Shown here: in pieces, positions 36,074 through 44,477 of the stretch
How the letters are laid out: every line of letters starts with the position of its first letter
Position numbering within the stretch: position 1 is the first letter of the stretch
NCBI RefSeq assembly: GCF_022968135.1
Contig: NZ_JALJRA010000005.1
Location: 1 to 64,000 of the forward strand
From: Pseudorhizobium tarimense
GTDB lineage: Bacteria > Pseudomonadota > Alphaproteobacteria > Rhizobiales > Rhizobiaceae
Direction of reading: 5' to 3'
DNA: 64,000 nucleotides
The notes under the pieces: generated by a model
Databases searched by the model: none
Told to the model about the DNA's origin: nothing
Seen by the model: only the letters and a program-made list of their open reading frames with translations
Translations under genes and position numbers: made by a program

Positions 36074-37948
36074 GTGAACACGATGATCTCGATCGAAGAC
36101 AGACTAGCGGCCGCAGACGCCCATAGGGAAAAGGGCAGGGTCGACAGCGCGCTGATGCTCTATCAGCTCGTCCTGGACGTCAATCCACGCAACTGTGAGG
36201 CCTTGAAGGCCGTTGCGAGGATTTATGCCGAACAGGGCCGGCTCGCGGAGGCTCTGGAGGCGATCGGCTTCGTCGTCGCCATGGTGCCCGACGATGTCGA
36301 TGGCCTTACGCTTCTTGCAAGCTATGCGGAAGGTGCCGGCGACAGCGCGCGCGCGGCGGCTGCGCTCGACCAGATCGTGCTCCTCGATCCCGACGGATCG
36401 TCCACCGCACTTCTGCGCGCCAATCGCGCCGCCGATGAAGGCAATTTTCCAGCCGCCGAGCGCATCCTCGTCGACGCGCTCAGGCAGGAACCTAAAAACA
36501 CGGCCATGATCATGGCGCTCTCGCGTCTCTATTTCGCCGGCGGCATGAGCGAGGATGCCCTTTCCCTCGCGGAGCGGGCGGTCAGCCTGGCGCCAGAGGA
36601 CGGAGCCTGCCTGTCCCTCCTGGCGAGCCAGTTGGTGACGCTCGGCGATCATCGTGGCGCGATCGAATGCTACGAACGCGCGCTGCTCGCCGCGCCGGTC
36701 GATCTCGTCGCACTGGTCGGCCTCGTCGAGTGCCATGCGAGCTGCGGCGAGCTTTCCGAGGCGCGGCGTCTCGCGAGCCGCGCCATCGCGCTCCGGCCCG
36801 ACCTTCTGCCAGCGTGGAGAGCCTATGTCAGGGTCGAAATCCTGAGAGGCGAGTGGGAGACTGCTCTCAAACGCTTCAACGAGGTGGCGCGGGCGCACGC
36901 CAAACGGGTTGACGCGTTGATCTGCCTGGCGGACTGCTATCGCCTGGCAGGAGATCATGCCGCTTGCCTGAAGCTTCTCCAGCCGCTTGTTGGCCGTTCC
37001 TCTCTGACGCCGTTGCAGATCCAGATGGCGGACAGTCTCCGCCGCGAGTCGGCTTTGGCGCTCGGCGACTTCGAAGCCGTCTTAGCGAGCGTTCCGGGTC
37101 TGGACGTTCTCGCAGCTTCCCTGGTCGCCGACGAGTATCGGCCGGTGACAGTGTCGATCCCGGCGACCACCACGATCACCGAGGTAATGCCGCTGCTTCG
37201 GCTGACACATCTTCCGAAAGTCGAACGGCCGGTCTCGTGGACCGGGTTGGATCTCTTTTCGGACATCGCCTCGCTTGCGCCAGGTGTTGCGTTCAAGCCC
37301 GTCGAACCGGGACAACCGGTGCCGCCCGGCCTGCCTCTGCCGGCTTTGATCGGTCTTGCCGACATCTCCGCCGAAACCCTCGCGGCCGCCATTCCCTACA
37401 TCGAGGCGCCGACGGACCGGCGCGAGATCTGGCGCGCCGCGCTTGCCGAATTTCCGCGGCCACACATTGCCCTTGCCTGGAATGCATCACGACCGGGATT
37501 GATGCTCGACGACCTCGCGCCGATCCTCGAAGGCTTTCCGGGTACATTCATCGCGGTCGTCTGGGACGAGGGGCGCCACCAGCTGAGGGCGTTTCCGCAG
37601 GTCATCGATGCGGGAGCGGAGATCACCGGTCTCGCGGACGTGGCGGCGGTACTTGCCGAAAGCGACCTCGTTCTCGGTCCCGATTGCCTGCCGTTGCACC
37701 TTGCTGGTGCCATGGGCGCGCGAGGTCTGGCGCTGATGCAACCGGACGCGAACTGGTACTGGCACGAGCGGGATAGCCGTTCCGCCTGGTATCCATCGAT
37801 CGAGGTGGTCCGCACGCAACGTGTCGGTCACTGGGCCGTTCGGCGGGAAGACATCATCGACAGTGTCGGCCGGCGGCTTACCGCATTGACGAAAGACGAT
37901 GGGGCAAATCCCGAGGACGAGGAGAAAACACAGAGGGAGGTCGCCTGA
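36074..37948 (+). CDS. TPR protein with glycosyltransferase-like C-terminal domain
   Basis: The 624-residue protein has about eight tetratricopeptide repeats (residues 5-330) and a C-terminal Rossmann-type region (about 370-610) resembling GT9/GT41-type glycosyltransferase ends: HIALAWNASRPG, AAVLAESDLVLGPDCLPLHL, AGAMG and the SAWYPSIEVVRT segment. The usual D-T-A-H of the donor site reads PDCLPLHL, so catalysis is doubtful. It starts at GTG 36074 (or ATG 36083) right after the DUF3540 stop. In a spike operon it could be a chaperone, a modifier of spike proteins, or an effector; none is proven. Confidence 0.7.
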   Translation: MNTMISIEDRLAAADAHREKGRVDSALMLYQLVLDVNPRNCEALKAVARIYAEQGRLAEALEAIGFVVAMVPDDVDGLTLLASYAEGAGDSARAAAALDQIVLLDPDGSSTALLRANRAADEGNFPAAERILVDALRQEPKNTAMIMALSRLYFAGGMSEDALSLAERAVSLAPEDGACLSLLASQLVTLGDHRGAIECYERALLAAPVDLVALVGLVECHASCGELSEARRLASRAIALRPDLLPAWRAYVRVEILRGEWETALKRFNEVARAHAKRVDALICLADCYRLAGDHAACLKLLQPLVGRSSLTPLQIQMADSLRRESALALGDFEAVLASVPGLDVLAASLVADEYRPVTVSIPATTTITEVMPLLRLTHLPKVERPVSWTGLDLFSDIASLAPGVAFKPVEPGQPVPPGLPLPALIGLADISAETLAAAIPYIEAPTDRREIWRAALAEFPRPHIALAWNASRPGLMLDDLAPILEGFPGTFIAVVWDEGRHQLRAFPQVIDAGAEITGLADVAAVLAESDLVLGPDCLPLHLAGAMGARGLALMQPDANWYWHERDSRSAWYPSIEVVRTQRVGHWAVRREDIIDSVGRRLTALTKDDGANPEDEEKTQREVA

Positions 37949-37949
37949 C

Positions 37950-38312
37950 GTGGCTGGCTGGAGACCGCTTGCAAGGGAACCGGACGCCCTCAAGGGGGCA
38001 CTCTTCGATTATCTGCGCGACCGCGCAGGGCTCGTCTACACGAATCCCGTGCCCGGGGTCCGAAGCCTCGGTCAATTGACGACGATCATCGCCGATGGCC
38101 GCAAACTGGCGATCGAACTGTCTATGCTTCCGGAACGGCAGAGGGATTGGACCGGTCGGTCGGCGCTCGCCTTCGTCGTCTCCGGGCAGGCCGCGGACGG
38201 TCGTTTCGGATACAAAATAGAAGGTGAGGCTGTCATCGATACCGACACGCGCTGCTTCCTTTCGCTTGACGTCAAGGTAACGAACTTCGAGCGCGTCGAC
38301 ACGATCCGATGA
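37950..38312 (+). CDS. Small protein of unknown function at the end of the spike operon
   Basis: The 120-residue product begins at GTG 37950 one base after the TPR gene stop, with GGGAGG about ten bases upstream. It has no signal peptide or membrane segment and shows an alpha/beta pattern (GALFDYLRDRAGLVY, LTTIIADGRKLAIELSML, FGYKIEGEAVIDTDTRCFLS). The family was not recognised. Position and size would fit an immunity protein, effector chaperone or regulator for the spike cargo. Confidence 0.65.
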   Translation: MAGWRPLAREPDALKGALFDYLRDRAGLVYTNPVPGVRSLGQLTTIIADGRKLAIELSMLPERQRDWTGRSALAFVVSGQAADGRFGYKIEGEAVIDTDTRCFLSLDVKVTNFERVDTIR

Positions 38313-38402
38313 AGACCATACCGATCGACGAACCACAGTCATGGAAGTGTCAATTGCCGGTGCTACATCTCGCCAACGTGATTAGGGCAAGGATCATCTA
38401 GT

Positions 38403-39191
38403 ATGCGCATCGGCTTGCGCGTCTACGTCTATAGCATGCTTGTCATCATGGCGGCGCTGGCGCTGCTTGGCCTGATGAGCATTGTCAAGTACGAGACCAT
38501 CCTTACAGAAACCTTGTCCAAGCGGCTCGCCGTCGTCGTCGAGGACGCGCGGGCCTCGGTGGAGAAAGCGGGCACGCTGGGGGTCAGTCTTAGGGCACTC
38601 GCGCAGCAGCCGACCGGACCTCTGGCGGTCGCAGCTGAACTGATGCCGGGAGAGGCCCGCGTCATCGTCGTCGATGCCCATGGCAGCCCGGTCTCCATGC
38701 CAGGCAGGGAGGGGGGGCTGCCAATTGCGCCGGCGCCGCTCGTCGAGCGCATCTCCGCTCAGGACAAGAGCTGGAACTTCCGCGACGGCGGCTACCTAAT
38801 CGTCGGCAGCACGGTGGTCAACTCGTTCGGCGAGTCGGAAGGCGCGATTCTTGCGGTGCAGTCCGACCAGGCGATCACCGACCGCGACAACGCCATGCTG
38901 CGCCGGATCGTCTCCTATTCCTTCATCACGCTGGTGCCGATCGCCCTTCTGGCCGCCCTGGTCGTGTTCCTCAGCCTGAGGCCGCTCGGCCGCTCCATCC
39001 ACGCCATGCGCTCGGTAGTCGAGGAGCGGGATGAAACGCGGATTGCCGATGCCCGTGGGCCACTCGCCCCGACTCTGCATTGGTTTGGACGGATCTTCGG
39101 CGATCTGGAACAGCAGCGGAAGGAAGCCAGTCAGACGCTCGACGCCATCGAAATCCTGGCCCACACGGAAAGCCGCAAGAATGGTAAATGA
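38403..39191 (+). CDS. Membrane sensor protein with periplasmic domain (no output domain)
   Basis: The 262-residue protein has an N-terminal membrane helix (about 8-28), a periplasmic domain (about 30-165), a second membrane helix (about 170-192) and a short cytoplasmic coiled-coil tail in the position of a HAMP domain (LRPLGRSIHAMRSVVEERDE). There is no kinase or cyclase output. It leads the sensory operon and its stop overlaps the start of the MFS fusion gene by 11 bases. It likely works with the downstream SpoIIE phosphatase, which has the same sensor layout. Confidence 0.8.
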   Translation: MRIGLRVYVYSMLVIMAALALLGLMSIVKYETILTETLSKRLAVVVEDARASVEKAGTLGVSLRALAQQPTGPLAVAAELMPGEARVIVVDAHGSPVSMPGREGGLPIAPAPLVERISAQDKSWNFRDGGYLIVGSTVVNSFGESEGAILAVQSDQAITDRDNAMLRRIVSYSFITLVPIALLAALVVFLSLRPLGRSIHAMRSVVEERDETRIADARGPLAPTLHWFGRIFGDLEQQRKEASQTLDAIEILAHTESRKNGK

Positions 39192-41343
39192 TACCGACAG
39201 CATGATGAGCAGCGAAAGGCTGGTCGACAGCGCCGCACAGCGCATCACGCGTCACATCGGCCTTGCCGTGGCGCTGCTGGTGGTCCTGGCGAGCTGCGCC
39301 CTGTTCGTGATGACGATCCAGGCTTTCCAGAAGGACCTCGAGCCGGACATCCACGCTGCCAGCACGCAGATCGCCCAATCGGTGACGAACACACTCGACA
39401 TGGCGGCAAATCTTGGGATTCCAGCAGAGGATCTGGCGGGCGTTGAGGATTTCTTCGGTCTCACCATCGAGCACAATTCGCAGATACAGTCGCTGCAGCT
39501 CAAGGATCCCTCCGGCAAGGTGCTGGCGAGCGCCGGCCGCAGCGGGGGTATCGAAGCCACGGCGAAGCTGTCGCGTCCGTTATCTGAAACCGTTCAGCCG
39601 GCCACCGACAGCGCCGTGCAGCCGGACGACCGCCTGAGCCAAATCCTCTTCAGTGGCGCGGAGCGGGTGCTCGGCATCTTCTCAAGCAACGCGCCCATGC
39701 TCGAACAGCCGATCATGAGGGACGGCAAGGTCTACGCGACGCTCAGCGTGCAGGTCGCGCCGGACTTCATCAATGGCCAGTTCCGCGACATCCTGTTCGA
39801 CATGGTTGTCATCCTCATTGTCTCGCTGCTGGTCGCTTTCGAGATCATGACAGCCTTCATCCTGTTCCACATCGTCACCCCGATCCGCCGGCTGATCTTC
39901 CTGGTGGTCAATGGCGCGCACGGCAAGTTCGACACCTATATCGATCCCAAGAACAATGACGAGATCGGCCAGATCACCCGGCGCGTGTCCGACGTTGTGA
40001 TCTCGCTGCACCGGCGGTTCGTGACGCTCATGTCGTCGCTTTCCGGCGCCGCCCCGTCGATCCACAATCAGCTTCAGAGCGTCTCCTCGCGCTTCAGCCT
40101 CAGCTCGGAGGGACCGAAGCGTCTCTTCATCGGCAGCTTCGTCGACGTGCGCGTGCCACTGTTCCTGTTCAGCTTTGCCGACGAATTGCAGAAGTCGTGG
40201 CTGCCGCTCTACGCCAAAAGCCTTGCCGGCCCCAATTCGCTGATTTCGCAGGAAGTCCTAGTCGGCTTGCCGATCTCGGTCTACATGGGCACAATCGCCA
40301 TCGTCACTCCGTTCGCATCACGGTGGGCCGACGACTACGGCGCGCGGCTGATGTTCATGATCGGGCTCGTTCCGGCGATCTTCGGCTATGTGATCTGCGC
40401 CATGGCGCCGGATACCCTCTTCCTGGTCCTCGGCCGCGGCATCACCGCCTTCGGCTATGCCATCATCATCATCTCGTGCCAGGGCTATATCGCGGCGATC
40501 GCAACGAGCGAGAACCGCGGGCGAGCGATGGCGATGTTTGTCGGCGTGCTGATGAGCGCGACCATGTGCGGCACCGCAATCGGTGGAGTGCTCGCGGACC
40601 GCGTCGGCTATCGTGCGGTGTTCTGGATTTCTGTCGGCCTGTCACTGGCGGCCGGCCTGCTGGCCCGCTCGATGCTGATTTCCGAGCTCACGGCTGACAA
40701 GTCGCCGAAGATGAGTCTGGTGCGTGGCATCACGGCCCTGATGAGGAACACGCGCTACACGGCGATGATTCTGCTTGCGGCAATCCCGTCGAAGATCCTG
40801 CTGACGGGCTTCCTGTTCTATCTCGTACCGCTCTATCTCGCCAGCCTGGGCTCGAACGAGGCAGAGATCGGTCGCGTGATGCTGCTTTATTCCCTGACGA
40901 TCATCCTGTTCGGTTCGGCGAGCGGCCGCATTGTCGACTGGATCGGACGGACCGGATTCATGCTGGCCTTCGGTGGCGTCGTATCGGCGATCGGTCTGAT
41001 CGTGTTCTCCAACTGGGAGAACATCTGGGCCGTGGTGTTGATGGTGTTCATCATGGGGCTAGGCCATTCGGTGACGAAGAGCCCGCAGATCGCCTACGCA
41101 CTGGAGATTGCGGAGGAGGAGGCTGCCCGGATCGGCCGAACCACCGTGCTCGGCGTGCTGCGCACGACCGAACGCATCGGCAGCGTGCTCGGTCCGCTGT
41201 TCGCCGCCTTCCTGGTGGTGCAGTTCGGGTTCCAGACGGCGATCGCGATCGTCGGCGTCGGCATCGTGGTGGCGTCCGCCTTGTTCTACATCATTATCGC
41301 GAGGGAAGGCGCCAGTGGCGCCAAGACAGCAGTGCCGGGTTGA
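39181..41343 (+). CDS. Sensor-HAMP protein fused to a major facilitator transporter
   Basis: The 720-residue product starts at ATG 39181. A membrane helix (about 25-48), an extracytoplasmic domain (about 50-205), a second helix (about 210-233) and a HAMP-like segment (PIRRLIFLVVNGAHGKFDTY, then DEIGQITRRVSDVV) are joined to a complete 12-helix MFS transporter (about 310-705; conserved GRGITAFGYAIIIIS and RGRAMAMFVGVLMSAT). This reads as a transporter placed under control of a ligand-sensing input, or as a transceptor. It is an unusual architecture. The 11-base overlap with the upstream gene argues for co-translation. Confidence 0.88.
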   Translation: MVNDTDSMMSSERLVDSAAQRITRHIGLAVALLVVLASCALFVMTIQAFQKDLEPDIHAASTQIAQSVTNTLDMAANLGIPAEDLAGVEDFFGLTIEHNSQIQSLQLKDPSGKVLASAGRSGGIEATAKLSRPLSETVQPATDSAVQPDDRLSQILFSGAERVLGIFSSNAPMLEQPIMRDGKVYATLSVQVAPDFINGQFRDILFDMVVILIVSLLVAFEIMTAFILFHIVTPIRRLIFLVVNGAHGKFDTYIDPKNNDEIGQITRRVSDVVISLHRRFVTLMSSLSGAAPSIHNQLQSVSSRFSLSSEGPKRLFIGSFVDVRVPLFLFSFADELQKSWLPLYAKSLAGPNSLISQEVLVGLPISVYMGTIAIVTPFASRWADDYGARLMFMIGLVPAIFGYVICAMAPDTLFLVLGRGITAFGYAIIIISCQGYIAAIATSENRGRAMAMFVGVLMSATMCGTAIGGVLADRVGYRAVFWISVGLSLAAGLLARSMLISELTADKSPKMSLVRGITALMRNTRYTAMILLAAIPSKILLTGFLFYLVPLYLASLGSNEAEIGRVMLLYSLTIILFGSASGRIVDWIGRTGFMLAFGGVVSAIGLIVFSNWENIWAVVLMVFIMGLGHSVTKSPQIAYALEIAEEEAARIGRTTVLGVLRTTERIGSVLGPLFAAFLVVQFGFQTAIAIVGVGIVVASALFYIIIAREGASGAKTAVPG

Positions 41344-41367
41344 GGCTGCCGACGGCAGGGGGAGAGA

Positions 41368-42393
41368 ATGTTGTTCGGTCTGAAAAGAATTGCATTGGCG
41401 GCCATCTGCCTGGCTTCGTCCCTCGGCGGCTTCGCCATGGCGCAGGACACGGGCAAGCGCTTCACGATCTACATGGCCGCCTGGCGCGGTTGCGAGGAAG
41501 CCTGCCGGGGCTTCGTCGATTACATCAAGGAAAGCGGCATGCCCGCGGATGTCGTCATCCGTGACGCCAAAACCGACAAGGCCGCGCTGCCGAATTTCGT
41601 CGAGGAGGTAAAGCGGACTCGCCCTGACTTGGTCGTAACCTGGGGGACCAACGTAACGGCTCAGATGGTCGGCACCTACGACGCCCCGGACCAGTCGAAA
41701 TTTATCGGCGACGTTCCGAGCATCTTCATGGTGGTCGCAGACCCCGTTGAGGCCAAGATCGCCAAGTCCTATGAATCGTCGGGCCGCCCCTATGTCAGCG
41801 GAACGCGCAACCGCGTGCCCGAAGTCACTCAGCTCAAGGCGATGCTGGAATACCGACCGTTCAAGCGCTTCGGCATCATCTACAACGAGAACGAGTTGAA
41901 CTCGAAGCTCAACGCCGAGGTGGTCAAGCGGGCGGCCGACGAGCTCGACCTTGAACTCGTCATGCTGCCGATGCCGTTGATCAATGGCGAACCCGATGCC
42001 AACGACATTCCTCAACTGATCCAGGAAGCGGCCGACCGCGGCGTCGAATTCCTCTATATCGGCAGCAGTTCGTTCATCACAGTCAACGCCGACATTTATA
42101 CGGAGGCTGCGATCAAGGCCGGCATTCCGGTCGCGTCGAGCTACGAGACCTCGGTGACGGAAAGCTCGGCGCTGCTCGCGGTCGCTTCGAAATACGGGAT
42201 GATCGGGCGTCTGGCCGGCTACCAGGCCAAGCGTATCCTGGTAGACAAGATCAAGCCCATCGACCTGCCGATCGCCGCGCTCGACCGCCACTCCTACATC
42301 GTCAACATGAAGACGGCCGCCGCGCTCAAGCTCTATCCGCCGATGACCCTGCTCAGCTACGCCGAGATCGTCAACCCGCCCGAAGGGCAGTGA
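41368..42393 (+). CDS. Periplasmic substrate-binding protein, ABC_sub_bind (PF04392) type, orphan
   Basis: The 341-residue protein has a Sec signal peptide (about 1-25, ending AMA) and the two-lobed fold of ABC_sub_bind proteins: RPDLVVTWGTNVTAQMVG, SIFMVVADPVEAKIAKSY, FKRFGIIYNENELNSKL and LIQEAADRGVEFLYIGSS. No permease or ATPase gene accompanies it. The GGGGGAGAG site lies just before the ATG. Placed between membrane sensors, it probably presents a small ligand to one of them. Confidence 0.87.
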   Translation: MLFGLKRIALAAICLASSLGGFAMAQDTGKRFTIYMAAWRGCEEACRGFVDYIKESGMPADVVIRDAKTDKAALPNFVEEVKRTRPDLVVTWGTNVTAQMVGTYDAPDQSKFIGDVPSIFMVVADPVEAKIAKSYESSGRPYVSGTRNRVPEVTQLKAMLEYRPFKRFGIIYNENELNSKLNAEVVKRAADELDLELVMLPMPLINGEPDANDIPQLIQEAADRGVEFLYIGSSSFITVNADIYTEAAIKAGIPVASSYETSVTESSALLAVASKYGMIGRLAGYQAKRILVDKIKPIDLPIAALDRHSYIVNMKTAAALKLYPPMTLLSYAEIVNPPEGQ

Positions 42394-42395
42394 CG

Positions 42396-44477
42396 ATGGC
42401 GGACGCGTCGGGGCGGGGCGGGGCGCTGTCCAGGCGCGTCCTTTTCTGGCTGGCGGCCATGGCGTTGCTGACGGCCAGCCTGTTCGCGCTGGAACGCATG
42501 ATCGAGCAGAAGCTCCGCGGCAGCCTCATTAAGAGCGTGGTATCCATGGCCGAATCTTATGTCGGTCATGCCGAGGCTTCGCTCGACTACGGTCTCCCGA
42601 TCAGCGGCCCCGGCAGCGTCGAGGAGGTCCTGCAGCCGCCGCCGGCGCTGGCTTTCGGCCCCGACGCCCTGACGTTGAAGCTCGAACGGCTGGGCCTCTC
42701 CGCCTCCGGCGAGCGCGCGACGGTAAATACCGTGCGGGCCGGCGAAGGCGCCCTCGTGGTGGAGCGGGCAATCCTCGACAGCCATGGCGAAGTTTCCAGC
42801 CGTCTTCTCCTGTCGCGGTCGACTGCGGGTGAGGAGGACGCTGCGGCGTTGCGCAAGACATCGCTTGCGATCGGTATTGCCGTCTTCGGTCTGATCTTCG
42901 CGCTCCTGCTCGTCTTTCTGCCTTTGCGCCGCGCATCGCTTCTGCCGGTAATCAGTTTTCTGCCCGCGGCTTTCCTGCTGCTTGCCGGATTCGGCGGCCA
43001 GTTGGTGACGATATCGAGACAGGCCGCGGTGCTCGCGGTCGCCGAGACGGCCTCTGATCTCGAGCGCGCGGCCCGCCTCGGCATGACATTCGGCGAGTTG
43101 GTCGGAGTGCAGGATTATCTGGGCAAGCAGATCGGCAGCAATCGGGCGATCAATCAGCTGACCATCACGGGCATTGAAGGCGTGCAGTTCCAAGCAGGCA
43201 TCGAAAGCCTCGGCTCGACGGTCGCGACGATGTTCTCGGCCGCCCCCTTCTCGGCTTTGGTGGACCTCGATATCAGCCAGAAACTGGCGAACGGAACGAG
43301 AGTCGATGCGCTCGTCGACGTCCAGCCGATCCTTGCCGATCTCGGCGAGCTGACGGCGATGGTGCTGGTCTTCTGGGCATGCGGTGGCGCCTTGCTGCGC
43401 AGCCTTGGCGCCAGCGAGAAGACCGAAACCGAGACGTCGCCCCTTGTCGTGGCGGTGGCACCCACGCTGCTGTTCCTGGTCCTGTTCGCGCCAGCGGATA
43501 CGGTCGGGCCTTCCGTCCTGACGCTCGGCGTCAACTACCTGCTACTGGCGGCCGGCCTCACGTCCGGCCTCCTGCTTCCGCATCGTCCGGCGAATCTCGC
43601 CCTTGGCATAGCGTTTGGCGGGCTGGTGGTCGGAGTCTCGCTGGAGGCGGCATTCGCCTATGGCGGAGCGGGTCTACTCGTCGGAGTGGCGCTCACCGGC
43701 CTCGGCCGTTCCGTCCGCACGCCGCACCTGGTCGTCGCCCTGCTGCCCACGGTCGTGCTGCTCGGCGCGCATGTTCTGGATCTCGGCGCGATCCGTCCCC
43801 TGCTCGTTGGAGCCATGTTCGTTTTCGCCATCGCGTCGATCGCGGTCTTCGCCGCCACGAGCAAGCGGTCCTGGCGGCATGGGCTCGGTGGGCTATGGTC
43901 ACCGGCCGGGCTGCTCGGCCTATCGTGGATCTGGGTTTGTCTGGGCCTGATCCAGGCCTCCGTCTTCCTGCTCGTCGCCGTCGCCGCGCGCCATCAGGAG
44001 CAGCAGTTCCAGGCCGGGCCGATGTCCTACGTGCTGCTTGCATTCATCCTGCACCTGATCGGCTATCGCCTGGCGGGAGCGATCGATCCCGGCGCGCGCG
44101 GCCGCTGGATCCTGCTCGAGATATCCATCGTCGCCGCCGTGCTGCTTGTCGCCGGCATCTATGTCGCAGGCTGGGACGTCGTCGTCAGCACGGCGCTTGC
44201 TGCGATGCTTTCGGGCGCGGCGGCGCGGTGGAGCGTCGGCCTGCCCTTCGTCGCGCCGAACGTGCGCGCGGCCAAGTCGGTGCTGACATGCGTGCGGTTG
44301 ATCGGGCTCGCTGCTGCCACCGGGTTCGGCCTCACGCTGGACAGGCCGGAAGACGCCGCCCTGCCGGCGACGATGACCTGCCTCCTAGCACTCGCCCCGC
44401 TCGCCTATGCCATGCTGGCCGGCCTTGATCCGGATTGGCGCGCTCGCCGGAGCGCGGAGCTCACCCATGCCGCTTAG
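42396..44477 (+). CDS. Polytopic membrane protein with two extracytoplasmic sensor domains
   Basis: The protein is about 693 residues from ATG 42396 (a GTG two codons earlier is also possible). It shows a membrane helix (about 15-36), a first extracytoplasmic domain, two helices (about 155-205), a second extracytoplasmic domain (about 208-320) and then roughly ten membrane helices to the C-terminus. The second domain contains AARLGMTFGELVGVQDYLG, which resembles the sensor domain of the neighbouring MFS fusion. The transmembrane half was not assigned to a family. Its start overlaps the preceding stop and its end overlaps the phosphatase start by 11 bases. Confidence 0.82.
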   Translation: MADASGRGGALSRRVLFWLAAMALLTASLFALERMIEQKLRGSLIKSVVSMAESYVGHAEASLDYGLPISGPGSVEEVLQPPPALAFGPDALTLKLERLGLSASGERATVNTVRAGEGALVVERAILDSHGEVSSRLLLSRSTAGEEDAAALRKTSLAIGIAVFGLIFALLLVFLPLRRASLLPVISFLPAAFLLLAGFGGQLVTISRQAAVLAVAETASDLERAARLGMTFGELVGVQDYLGKQIGSNRAINQLTITGIEGVQFQAGIESLGSTVATMFSAAPFSALVDLDISQKLANGTRVDALVDVQPILADLGELTAMVLVFWACGGALLRSLGASEKTETETSPLVVAVAPTLLFLVLFAPADTVGPSVLTLGVNYLLLAAGLTSGLLLPHRPANLALGIAFGGLVVGVSLEAAFAYGGAGLLVGVALTGLGRSVRTPHLVVALLPTVVLLGAHVLDLGAIRPLLVGAMFVFAIASIAVFAATSKRSWRHGLGGLWSPAGLLGLSWIWVCLGLIQASVFLLVAVAARHQEQQFQAGPMSYVLLAFILHLIGYRLAGAIDPGARGRWILLEISIVAAVLLVAGIYVAGWDVVVSTALAAMLSGAAARWSVGLPFVAPNVRAAKSVLTCVRLIGLAAATGFGLTLDRPEDAALPATMTCLLALAPLAYAMLAGLDPDWRARRSAELTHAA

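Noticed and set aside
38340-38380. TGGAAGTGTCAATTGCC as a sigma-54 promoter for the sensory operon
   Set aside because: There are 11 bases between GG and GC, one too many, so it is not a credible -24/-12 element.
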